NCBI GenBank assembly: GCA_004556745.1
Contig: SFFY01000013.1
Location: forward strand, 1-47,569
DNA length: 47,569 nucleotides
DNA from: Bacteroidales bacterium
Lineage (GTDB): Bacteria; Bacteroidota; Bacteroidia; Bacteroidales; Bacteroidaceae
Direction of reading: 5' to 3'
Of the stretch, positions 15,788 to 25,436 are shown one piece after another. The notes under the pieces are model-generated. The model was not told the origin of the DNA, ran no database searches, and worked only from the letters and a program-made list of their open reading frames with translations. A program made the position numbers and the translations under genes. Numbering within the stretch: position 1 is the stretch's first letter; every line of letters starts with the position of its first letter.

Positions 15788-18322
15788 ATGAAAAGTTTTA
15801 GTATCTCGGAAGACCTCAAAAACATTATCGAAATAAGTTGTGACGTGGCGCAACGGGCACAGTTGCGCGAAGTGTCGCCGCTCTGCCTGCTCGTGGCAAT
15901 GCTCGCCACATCGAAAGTAAAGCGTCTGCTCACTTCATGGGAAATAAATGCGGAAGCCCTGTTGCTGGAAGCATCGGATGCCCTGCGCCGACGCGTGGAA
16001 ATGCAAAAGGCATTGGCCGCCTACGAACCGAAGCACGACGAAACCGCCGCGCTCAATCAGGAAGCGTCCAACCTCGTGCGCCTCGCCGCACTCGAGGCGC
16101 GCCGCACGGGCAAAAGCGCCGCCGGAGTGGAGCATATCCTTCTGACCATGCTCCGCGAAAAGCACAACGCCGCAGGCCGACTGCTCGAAAAGGGCGGCAT
16201 GACCTACGAAAACGTTTGCGAACGCCTCGGCGTGGAACTCCCCAAAAGCACGTTTGGCATTGACAACGACGATGCCGACGACATGCCGCCCGAAGACTTC
16301 GCCTCCTCCGGCAAGGCTGCAGGCAGCCAGCAGCCGGCAGGCACGCGCACCAAGGAAAAGACCGACACGCCCGTCATCGACCATTTCGGCACCGACCTCA
16401 CCGCCATTGCCGCCAAGGGCGGACTGGATCCCGTGGTGGGACGCGAGCGCGAAACGGAGCGCATGGTGCAAATCCTCTGCCGCCGCAAGAAGAACAACCC
16501 GATACTTATCGGCGACCCCGGCGTGGGCAAGAGCGCAGTGGTGGAAGGACTGGCGCAGCGCATCGCCGGCGGAAAGGCCCCGCGCGTGCTTTCGGGCAAG
16601 CGCATCGTAGCACTTGACATGGCGGCCATCGTGGCCGGCACGCAGTATCGCGGACAATTTGAGGAGCGTCTGCGCAAACTCATCGAAGAACTCAAAAAGC
16701 ACGATGAGATTATTCTCTTCGTCGATGAGATACACACGATTATCGGAGCCGGTTCTGCGCCAGGCAGTCTCGATGCCGCGAATATCCTGAAACCGGCCCT
16801 GGCGCGCGGCGAAGTGCAGTGCATCGGCGCGACCACCATCAACGAATACCGCAAAACCATCGAAAAGGACGGCGCATTGGAACGCCGTTTCCAGAAAATA
16901 CAACTCGAGCCCGCCACGGCGGACGAAACGCTGCAAATACTGCAAAACCTGCGCAGCCGCTACGAGCAGCACCACAATGTGCACTACACCGATGCCGCCC
17001 TGACGGCCTGTGTGCGCCTCACCAACCGCTACCTCACCGACCGCGCCCTGCCCGACAAGGCCATCGACGCGCTCGACGAAGCGGGCAGCCGCGTGCATCT
17101 CTCGTCGTCGGGCACGCCCGAAAACATCTTGCAGAAAGAGCGCGAGGTGGCAGAACTGAAACAGCAGAAGAACGCAGCCGCGCAAGCGCAGGACTATGAA
17201 AAGGCCGCCAATCTGCGCGACCAGATGGCGGAAGCCGAGAAGCAACTCACCGAACTCGTCAAGGAATGGGAGGCAGAAGCATCGCAAAGTCCCTCTGTGG
17301 TAGACGAGGAACAGGTAGCCGCCGTGGTAAGCATTATGAGCGGCGTTCCCGTGGAACGCGTGACACGTAGCGAGGAAGACCGTCTGCGGGGCATGAAAGA
17401 CGCATTGCGCAGCAAGGTCATCGCACAAGATAAGGCCATTGAGCGCGTGGTGCGCTCCATAACGCGCAGCCGCCTCGGACTGAAAGGCGCAGAGCGTCCC
17501 ATCGGCACTTTCCTCTTTGTAGGTCCGACGGGCGTGGGTAAAACGCACCTCGTGAAGTGCCTCGCCGAATGGATGTTCGGCAGCAAGGACGCGCTCATAC
17601 GCATGGACATGAGCGAATACGGCGAAAAATACAGCGTGAGCCGTCTCGTCGGTGCGCCTCCGGGATACGTGGGCTACGAAGAGGGCGGACAACTCACCGA
17701 AAAAGTGCGCCGCCACCCCTACTCCGTAGTTCTGCTCGACGAAATCGAGAAGGCGCACCCCGATGTGTTCAACACGCTCTTGCAGGTTATGGACGAAGGA
17801 CGCATGACCGACGGCAACGGCGTGACGGCCGACTTCCGCAACACAATTATTATAATGACGTCCAACAGCGGCACGCGCCAGTTGAAAGACTTCGGCAGCG
17901 GCGTGGGCTTCAACAGCAGCCACGAGGCCACGGCCGAGCAGGCAGAAAGCATCGTGATGAAGGCACTGAGCAAGCAGTTCGCCCCCGAGTTTCTCAACCG
18001 CCTCGACGACATCGTGATGTTCCACCCCCTCACCGCCGACAACGCGCTCGAAATTGCCGACCTCGAAATCCGCGCCTTGCAGAAGCGCCTCGACAACGTG
18101 CCCCTGCATCTCGAAGTCACGGAGGCCGCCCGCCGATTCCTCGTGGACAAGGGCTTCGACAGCAAATACGGCGCACGCTCGCTGAAACGCGCCATCCATA
18201 AATATCTCGAGGACAATATCTGCGACTATCTCATGGAACTCCCCGCCGATCAGGCGAAGCCGGACGTGCTCCGCGCAGAACCTACCGAGGCAAACGATAA
18301 CATTAAACTCCTTATCCCTTAA
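15788..18322 (+). CDS. clpC: ClpC-type AAA+ unfoldase (Clp ATPase)
   Basis: 844 residues, ClpC length. A hexameric ATPase that unfolds proteins and feeds them to ClpP in the cytosol. Order: Clp-N double repeat (1-150); AAA-1 with Walker A GDPGVGKS (242-249) and Walker B FVDEIHTIIGAG; a short middle region with a UVR-type helix pair (about 450-490) instead of the long ClpB coiled coil; AAA-2 with GPTGVGKT (579-586) and LLDEIEKAHPDV. The ClpP-docking tripeptide Val-Gly-Phe is present at 706-708, so it is a ClpP partner rather than a ClpB disaggregase. A clear ribosome site, AAGGAGAA, precedes the ATG. rfbC follows after 12 bp. Confidence 0.95.
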   Translation: MKSFSISEDLKNIIEISCDVAQRAQLREVSPLCLLVAMLATSKVKRLLTSWEINAEALLLEASDALRRRVEMQKALAAYEPKHDETAALNQEASNLVRLAALEARRTGKSAAGVEHILLTMLREKHNAAGRLLEKGGMTYENVCERLGVELPKSTFGIDNDDADDMPPEDFASSGKAAGSQQPAGTRTKEKTDTPVIDHFGTDLTAIAAKGGLDPVVGRERETERMVQILCRRKKNNPILIGDPGVGKSAVVEGLAQRIAGGKAPRVLSGKRIVALDMAAIVAGTQYRGQFEERLRKLIEELKKHDEIILFVDEIHTIIGAGSAPGSLDAANILKPALARGEVQCIGATTINEYRKTIEKDGALERRFQKIQLEPATADETLQILQNLRSRYEQHHNVHYTDAALTACVRLTNRYLTDRALPDKAIDALDEAGSRVHLSSSGTPENILQKEREVAELKQQKNAAAQAQDYEKAANLRDQMAEAEKQLTELVKEWEAEASQSPSVVDEEQVAAVVSIMSGVPVERVTRSEEDRLRGMKDALRSKVIAQDKAIERVVRSITRSRLGLKGAERPIGTFLFVGPTGVGKTHLVKCLAEWMFGSKDALIRMDMSEYGEKYSVSRLVGAPPGYVGYEEGGQLTEKVRRHPYSVVLLDEIEKAHPDVFNTLLQVMDEGRMTDGNGVTADFRNTIIIMTSNSGTRQLKDFGSGVGFNSSHEATAEQAESIVMKALSKQFAPEFLNRLDDIVMFHPLTADNALEIADLEIRALQKRLDNVPLHLEVTEAARRFLVDKGFDSKYGARSLKRAIHKYLEDNICDYLMELPADQAKPDVLRAEPTEANDNIKLLIP

Positions 18323-18334
18323 TTTTTTTAGGAT

Positions 18335-18889
18335 ATGAATTACATTAAAACCGAAATCCCCGACGTTTGGGTTTGCGAACCGAAAGTCTTTGCCGATGCA
18401 CGCGGCTACTTTATGGAAACTTGGCGTGCGTCCGACTTCAATGAGCATATCGGCCACGAAGTGAACTTTGTGCAGGACAATCAGTCCATGTCGTCGCGCG
18501 GCGTGCTGCGCGGCCTGCATTTCCAAAAGGGAGAATTTTCGCAGGCAAAACTCGTGCGCGTGCTGCAAGGCACGGTAGTGGACGTGGCAGTGGACTTGCG
18601 CAAGGCTTCCCCCACATTCGGCAAGTACGTAATGGTGGAACTGAGCGCGGAGAACAAGCGCCAGCTGTTTATCCCCCGAGGCTTCGCCCACGGTTTCCAA
18701 GTGCTTTCCGACACGGCCGTTTTCACTTATAAGGTGGATAATATCTACGCGCCGCAGGCCGAATGTTCCATTCGCTACGACGACCTGAAAATCGGCATTG
18801 CCTGGCCCATTACAAATCCACAGGAACTTCTGCTCTCCGAAAAGGATTTGCAGCACGCCGTAAGTTTTGACGAGGCCGAAAAGTTTTGA
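18335..18889 (+). CDS. rfbC: dTDP-4-dehydrorhamnose 3,5-epimerase
   Basis: 184 residues, full RmlC length, single cupin fold. It epimerises C3 and C5 of dTDP-4-keto-6-deoxyglucose in dTDP-L-rhamnose synthesis for surface polysaccharide. Visible: FADARGYFMETW, the catalytic-His segment GVLRGLHFQKG (His62), VVDVAVDLRKASPTFG, FIPRGFAHGF and the catalytic Tyr in VFTYKVDN (Tyr132). It starts 12 bp after clpC, so they are probably co-transcribed, which is odd functionally because no other rml gene is nearby. Terminated by the 18915-18944 hairpin. Confidence 0.95.
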   Translation: MNYIKTEIPDVWVCEPKVFADARGYFMETWRASDFNEHIGHEVNFVQDNQSMSSRGVLRGLHFQKGEFSQAKLVRVLQGTVVDVAVDLRKASPTFGKYVMVELSAENKRQLFIPRGFAHGFQVLSDTAVFTYKVDNIYAPQAECSIRYDDLKIGIAWPITNPQELLLSEKDLQHAVSFDEAEKF

Positions 18890-18914
18890 GAAATCTTTTT
18901 CTAACAAGCATGGT

Positions 18915-18944
18915 GGGCGTATTCACTACGCCCTACCCTTTTTC
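18915..18944 (+). terminator. Terminator after rfbC
   Basis: GGGCGTA (18915-18921) pairs with TACGCCC (18927-18933) around a 5-nt loop, with short outer pairing, and is followed by CTTTTTC. Confidence 0.75.
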
Positions 18945-18977
18945 ACCAATAATCTCCCCACACCATTATATATATAA

Positions 18978-20759
<1,782 letters not shown>

Positions 20760-20774
20760 AATTTTATCGGGAAT

Positions 20775-21509
20775 ATGCTCATCGAACTCAAAGGCATCAA
20801 TATCTGCCACGACGACCTGTGCGTCGTGGAAAGCGCAGACTTTCGCGTAGGTGCGGGAGACTTTATATATATTGTAGGTCCCGTGGGCGCAGGAAAGAGC
20901 TCGCTGCTCAAGACCCTATATGGCGAACTGTCCTTGCCGCCGAAAAAGAAAAAGGACGTCGGCGATACGCGCCACGCCGAAGTGCTCGGCTACGACCTGC
21001 TGCGGCTCAAACGCAAGCATCTGCCCGACCTTCGCCGCCGCCTCGGAGTGGTGTTCCAGGATTTCCAACTCCTGCGCGACCGCACGGTTTACGACAATCT
21101 CTACTTTGTGCTTAAAGCCACGGGCAAACCGCGCAAAGAGCGCGATGCCCGTATCTCCGAGGTGCTGCAACTGGTGGAAATGGAGGACAAAGCGCATAAG
21201 TTTCCCCACGAACTTTCCGGCGGCGAGCAGCAGCGCGTCTGCATCGCCCGCGCCCTGCTCAACAATCCCGAAATCATACTCGCCGACGAACCGACAGGCA
21301 ACCTCGACTTCGAGACCAGCAAGCGCATCGTAAGCATCTTGCAAACCATTCGCCAGCAAGGCACGGCCGTGGTGATGATCACCCACAACCTCAACCTTTT
21401 GCAACTCTTCCCCGGCATTGTCTACAACTGCGAGGGCGGCAAGTTGCAGGAAGTGACCAACGAATACAACGCGCCGATTGAATTGGAAGAAGAAAATAAA
21501 AACAATTAA
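20775..21509 (+). CDS. ftsE: FtsE-like ABC transporter ATP-binding protein
   Basis: 244 residues. With FtsX it forms a septal ABC-type complex that activates peptidoglycan hydrolases at division. Walker A is GPVGAGKSS (35-43), with a Q-loop in VVFQDFQLL, signature LSGGEQQRV, Walker B ILADEPTGNLD and the H-switch ITHN. YDNLYFVLKATG and the sequence after DFQLL resemble FtsE more than LolD/MacB, but no FtsX or other permease is in the window, so the partner is elsewhere. Tight spacing: 15 bp after lepA and 10 bp before the aspartokinase start. Confidence 0.85.
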   Translation: MLIELKGINICHDDLCVVESADFRVGAGDFIYIVGPVGAGKSSLLKTLYGELSLPPKKKKDVGDTRHAEVLGYDLLRLKRKHLPDLRRRLGVVFQDFQLLRDRTVYDNLYFVLKATGKPRKERDARISEVLQLVEMEDKAHKFPHELSGGEQQRVCIARALLNNPEIILADEPTGNLDFETSKRIVSILQTIRQQGTAVVMITHNLNLLQLFPGIVYNCEGGKLQEVTNEYNAPIELEEENKNN

Positions 21510-21519
21510 GTTCCCAAAT

Positions 21520-22842
21520 ATGAAAGTCCTTAAATTCGGCGGCACGTCCGTTGGCTCGCCGCAAAGAATGAAAGAGGTGTCCGCCCTCATCAACGATGGC
21601 AAGCAAAAAATCGTGGTGCTGTCCGCCATGTCGGGCACGACAAATTCTCTTGTCGAGATTGCCTCATATCTTAAAAAGAATAACCGCGAGGCGGCAAACG
21701 TTTGCATCAACCGCCTGCGCCACATCTACAAAGAGCACGTGGGCAACCTCCACGCCAAGCCTGAGTTCTCACAGCGCACGATGCAGTTCCTGCTCGGCAC
21801 GTTCGACAACCTGCTCTCGATGGTGAGCCGCGACTATACGCCGGAACTTGAAAAAGAAATTCTCGCGCAGGGCGAACTGATGAGCACCAACATGGTCATC
21901 GCCTACCTGCAGGAACAAGGCATCAAAGCCACGCTCATTCCCGCGCTCGACTACATGATGATCGATGAAAACGGCGAACCCGACCTGCACTACATCAAAG
22001 AGCATCTCAAAGACATTCTCAAAAAACAGCCGGGCTACGAAATCTATCTCACGCAGGGCTTCATCACGCGCAACCGCAAGGGCGAAATCGACAACTTGCA
22101 GCGCGGCGGCTCCGACTATACCGCCTGCCTCATTGGCGCGGCGGTAGGCGCCGAGGAAATCCAGATATGGACGGATATCGACGGCATGCACAACAACGAC
22201 CCGCGTATCGTGGAACACACCACGCCTGTGCGCCAACTCAACTTCGAGGAAGCAGCCGAGTTAGCCTATTTCGGCGCGAAAATCCTGCACCCCACCTGCA
22301 TTCAGCCCGCCCGCTACGCCGGAGTGCCCGTGCGTCTGCTCAACACCATGGATCCCGAAGCGCCGGGAACGCTTATCAACAACGAGATGCGCCGTGGCAC
22401 GATTAAGGCTGTCGCTGCAAAGGACAACATCACTGCCATCAAAATCGTATCCTCACGCATGCTCCTCGCCACGGGCTTCCTGCGCAAGGTGTTTGAAATC
22501 TTTGAAACTTACAACACAAGCATCGACATGGTGACGACCTCCGAGGTGGGCGTTTCGCTCAGCATCGACAACAAGAGCCGCATCGTGCCCATTCTCGAAG
22601 AGTTGAAGAAATACGGCGCGGTCGAGGTGGACGAAGATATGTGCATCGTTTGCGTCGTGGGCGACCTTACGGGCGAGCGCGTCGGCGTGGCTTCCGAAAT
22701 TATTGAAGCCTTTAAGGAAATTCCTGTGCGCATGATCTCCTACGGCGGCAGCGAGCACAACATCTCTTTCCTTATCAGCAAAGACGACAAGAAGGCGGCT
22801 CTTTGCGCCCTTAGCCGTCAGCTGTTCGGCGAAAAAGAATGA
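21520..22842 (+). CDS. lysC: Aspartokinase (monofunctional)
   Basis: 440 residues from ATG 21520. I chose this start because MKVLKFGGTSVG is the universal N-terminus; a longer frame would overlap ftsE. It phosphorylates aspartate, the first step to lysine, threonine and methionine. KFGGTSVG is the ATP/phosphate site; the kinase fold continues with RGGSDYTACLIGA and WTDIDGMHNNDPR. Two ACT-type regulatory domains follow (about 300-440, including TSIDMVTTSEVGVSLSI), so feedback control, probably by lysine, is expected. No homoserine dehydrogenase domain is fused. lysA lies next on the same strand after a hairpin. Confidence 0.95.
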   Translation: MKVLKFGGTSVGSPQRMKEVSALINDGKQKIVVLSAMSGTTNSLVEIASYLKKNNREAANVCINRLRHIYKEHVGNLHAKPEFSQRTMQFLLGTFDNLLSMVSRDYTPELEKEILAQGELMSTNMVIAYLQEQGIKATLIPALDYMMIDENGEPDLHYIKEHLKDILKKQPGYEIYLTQGFITRNRKGEIDNLQRGGSDYTACLIGAAVGAEEIQIWTDIDGMHNNDPRIVEHTTPVRQLNFEEAAELAYFGAKILHPTCIQPARYAGVPVRLLNTMDPEAPGTLINNEMRRGTIKAVAAKDNITAIKIVSSRMLLATGFLRKVFEIFETYNTSIDMVTTSEVGVSLSIDNKSRIVPILEELKKYGAVEVDEDMCIVCVVGDLTGERVGVASEIIEAFKEIPVRMISYGGSEHNISFLISKDDKKAALCALSRQLFGEKE

Positions 22843-22863
22843 CACAATATTTATATATATAAT

Positions 22864-22890
22864 AGGGGCGCGAAATCATGCGCCCCTTTC
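22864..22890 (+). terminator. Hairpin between aspartokinase and lysA
   Basis: AGGGGCGC/GCGCCCCT perfect 8-bp stem with an 8-nt loop, followed by TTCTTTC. The T-tract is short, so partial read-through into lysA is possible. Confidence 0.65.
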
Positions 22891-22926
22891 TTTCAACAAT
22901 AACTTGTTTCCTCAAACATAAAAACA

Positions 22927-24069
22927 ATGGACTTCAATAACCTTGAAACGCCGTATTACTATTACGACCTCGCCCTGTTGCGCCGTACGCTCGACGAGGT
23001 GAAGCGTTGCACGAAAAACAATCCCGAGTTTCACGTTCACTATGCCGTTAAGGCAAATTTCAATCCCCGCATCCTGCAAACCATTGCTGCCGCCGGACTG
23101 GGCGCTGACTGCGTTTCCGGTGGTGAGGTGAGCGCAGCAGCTGCTGCCGGCATACCGGCAGAGAAAATCGTATTTGCCGGCGTAGGAAAGAGCGACTCGG
23201 AGATCGTCACCGCGCTCCGCACAGGCATTTCATGTTTCAACGTGGAGAGCCGCCCCGAACTCGAAAACATCAGCGAACTCGCCGCAAAAGAGGGCGTTAC
23301 AGCCCGTGTGGCATTCCGCATAAACCCGAATATCGATGCGCACACCCATGCCAAAATCACCACCGGCCTTAGCGAGAACAAATTCGGCCTTGCGCCCGAA
23401 GATTTGCTGCCGGCCATTCGCCGCGCACAAGAGTTGCCGTCGGTAGAATATGCAGGATTGCATTTCCACATCGGCAGCCAAATCCAAGACTTAGAGGTTT
23501 ACGTGACGCTTTGCCACTACATCAACAATCTGCTCAACGAACTCGAAACCGCAGGCATCGTTACGGCGAGCGTCAACGTGGGAGGCGGCCTTGGCATCGA
23601 CTATGTTCATCCCAAGGAGAACCCGATTCCGCCTTTTGAAAAGTATTTTAATATTTTCCGTCACGAATTGCGCCTGCCCGCCGGTTGCCAACTGCATTTC
23701 GAGTTAGGGCGCAGCATCGTGGGGCAATGCGGCACGCTCATCGCCCGTACGCTCTACGTGAAAGAAGGCCGCAGCCGCAAATTCGTCATTGTCGATGCCG
23801 GTTTCACGGACCTTATCCGCCCCGCCATGTACGGGTCGCACCATTTCACGGAAAACCTCACCGCCGCCACGCGCCCCGAGGCTGCGCTCCAGCCCTACGA
23901 CGTCGTTGGGCCTATCTGCGAGAGCAGCGACGTGTTCAGCCGCGACGAACTCCTGCCCCCTACCCTGCGCGGCGACCTCATTGCTTTCCGTTCTGCCGGG
24001 GCTTATGGCGAGGCCATGTCCTCCTGCTATAATTGCCGCCCGCTGCCGAAGAGTTATTTTTCGGAATAA
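22927..24069 (+). CDS. lysA: Diaminopimelate decarboxylase
   Basis: 380 residues. Converts meso-diaminopimelate to L-lysine, last step of the pathway begun by the neighbouring aspartokinase. PLP fold-type III: Schiff-base Lys42 in HYAVKANFNP, GADCVSGGE, the PLP-phosphate loop in VNVGGGLGIDY, LHFHIGSQI, GRSIVGQCG, and the active-site CESSDVFSRDELLP from the partner subunit. It is somewhat shorter than E. coli LysA (about 420). Carboxynorspermidine decarboxylase is a related alternative, but CESSDVF and the aspartokinase neighbour favour lysA. Ends in a strong hairpin. Confidence 0.92.
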   Translation: MDFNNLETPYYYYDLALLRRTLDEVKRCTKNNPEFHVHYAVKANFNPRILQTIAAAGLGADCVSGGEVSAAAAAGIPAEKIVFAGVGKSDSEIVTALRTGISCFNVESRPELENISELAAKEGVTARVAFRINPNIDAHTHAKITTGLSENKFGLAPEDLLPAIRRAQELPSVEYAGLHFHIGSQIQDLEVYVTLCHYINNLLNELETAGIVTASVNVGGGLGIDYVHPKENPIPPFEKYFNIFRHELRLPAGCQLHFELGRSIVGQCGTLIARTLYVKEGRSRKFVIVDAGFTDLIRPAMYGSHHFTENLTAATRPEAALQPYDVVGPICESSDVFSRDELLPPTLRGDLIAFRSAGAYGEAMSSCYNCRPLPKSYFSE

Positions 24070-24082
24070 GATAATGCAAAAG

Positions 24083-24116
24083 AAAACGCACTGCCCAGCC
24101 GGGCGGTGCGTTTTTT
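24083..24116. terminator. Bidirectional terminator between lysA and the GH5 gene
   Basis: AAAACGCACTGCCC (24083-24096) pairs with GGGCGGTGCGTTTT (24101-24114), one G-T wobble, 4-nt loop, followed by T6 on the plus strand and a T-rich tract on the minus strand. It separates convergent genes. Confidence 0.9.
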
Positions 24117-24130
24117 ATGTTGCTTAATGC

Positions 24131-25420
24131 TTACTCGTGCAATTTATTGGCCGTTTGCCGGATAAGATCTATGGTCTGGCAGTCAGTATCAAAGACGGAG
24201 TACCAGCCTTGCGGTTCATGCGGCGGGTCGCAAAGGAAATCGTCGCCGGCGGTCCAGCGTTCGGCGCGGGCGCGTCCGCTGCCGCCCCAGCCCCAAAAGT
24301 TGCAGCCGGCGAGTGCGCCGTTTTGGGCGCGGCTTTCCGTAAGGGCTTGGAAAATGCAACGGTAGAAAGCGTTTCGGCTGTCGGTCCTCGCTGCGGGCGA
24401 ATAGGCATTGGCATCGCGCGGATAGCCGAACTCTTCTATTACAAAAGGTTTTTGCAGTTTCTGCGCCATACGGTCGTGAGCCGAGATATATTCTTCAGTT
24501 TTCAGAAATACGTGCGGCAAAGAGGAATGCAGCGAGCCGCGCTTCGCCCACCCCCAGTTGGCAGGCCATATATGCACGGTGATGTAGTCGATATTCCTGT
24601 CGGCATGCACGCGCTCGCAGAGTTGCTCGTCCACGTTGCAGCCGATGATGCCTTCGCTGCCTGTCGATACAAGGTGGTTCGGGTCGATGCTTTTGATAAG
24701 CGCAGCGGCTTCTGACACCCACTTCACAAACGCGCCGCCAAGTTCTTTGGCAAAGGGGCGCGGCTCGTTGCAGAGTTGCCAGGCCATGATGTGCGCGTCG
24801 TCTTTATAGGCCTTGCCCGTAATGCCATTGGTGCGGCCGACAATTGTTTTCACAAAATCAAAATACAGTTGCTGCGCCTGACGGTCGCGAAAGAATTGAG
24901 CGGCATAATCCACGTAGCGCGACCACCCCTCGCCCGAAGCGTCGGGCGAATCGCCGTGGCCCGTCTCGCGCAGATAGTAACCGAAACCGCCGCTCCAATC
25001 CCACGAATTGGTCAGATAGAGCACGGAATACATATCCCGCTTTTCAAGTTCCGCAAGCATACGGTCCAGACCCGCAAGCAGCGTATCGTTGAGCACGCCC
25101 GGCTTGGATTGCAGCACGGGCGCGACCGACGTGACATTTGCCGAACCCGCGTCTGCCCCGACAAGGATGCGCAGATTGTCCACCCCGATATTTTTCAGAG
25201 AATCCAGTTCGCGGCAGAGGCGAGGCAGGTCACCGCCCTGCCCTTCCGAAGCCAAAATCGGCGCGTACCAAAGATTGGTGCCCACAAAATAGTAAGGCTG
25301 CCGCGCATCCCCTTTATAGAAATGCGTGTCGCGTTGACGGATAAAATCTTTTGCCGAAGCGTTGGCAAGGATAGATAGCATTGAAAAGAAAAGGATAAGA
25401 GAAAAACGAAGAATACGCAT
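24131..25420 (-). CDS. Secreted GH5-family glycoside hydrolase (mannanase-like)
   Basis: 429 residues from ATG 25420; I prefer this start because the next residues, MRILRFSLILFFSMLSILAN, form a signal peptide ending ASA, and upstream frame overlaps metH. Expected in the periplasm or at the surface. A (beta/alpha)8 retaining hydrolase: acid/base Glu219 in WQLCNEPRP and nucleophile Glu330 in FVIEEFGYPRD, with the strand-end TVHIWPANWGW between them. The layout resembles beta-1,4-mannanases of GH5; cellulase or another GH5 activity is possible. No SusC/SusD pair is nearby, so it is not in an obvious polysaccharide locus. Its start is 16 bp after the metH stop, so it may be read from the metH transcript. 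Confidence 0.85.
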   Translation of the reverse strand: MRILRFSLILFFSMLSILANASAKDFIRQRDTHFYKGDARQPYYFVGTNLWYAPILASEGQGGDLPRLCRELDSLKNIGVDNLRILVGADAGSANVTSVAPVLQSKPGVLNDTLLAGLDRMLAELEKRDMYSVLYLTNSWDWSGGFGYYLRETGHGDSPDASGEGWSRYVDYAAQFFRDRQAQQLYFDFVKTIVGRTNGITGKAYKDDAHIMAWQLCNEPRPFAKELGGAFVKWVSEAAALIKSIDPNHLVSTGSEGIIGCNVDEQLCERVHADRNIDYITVHIWPANWGWAKRGSLHSSLPHVFLKTEEYISAHDRMAQKLQKPFVIEEFGYPRDANAYSPAARTDSRNAFYRCIFQALTESRAQNGALAGCNFWGWGGSGRARAERWTAGDDFLCDPPHEPQGWYSVFDTDCQTIDLIRQTANKLHE

Positions 25421-25436
25421 AAGAGTAAGATTATTT

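Noticed and set aside
15935..18907. 990-codon open frame on the minus strand opposite clpC and rfbC
   Set aside because: It mirrors the real genes, whose catalytic motifs are intact on the plus strand; its translation is His/Val/Ala-rich without any recognisable domain.
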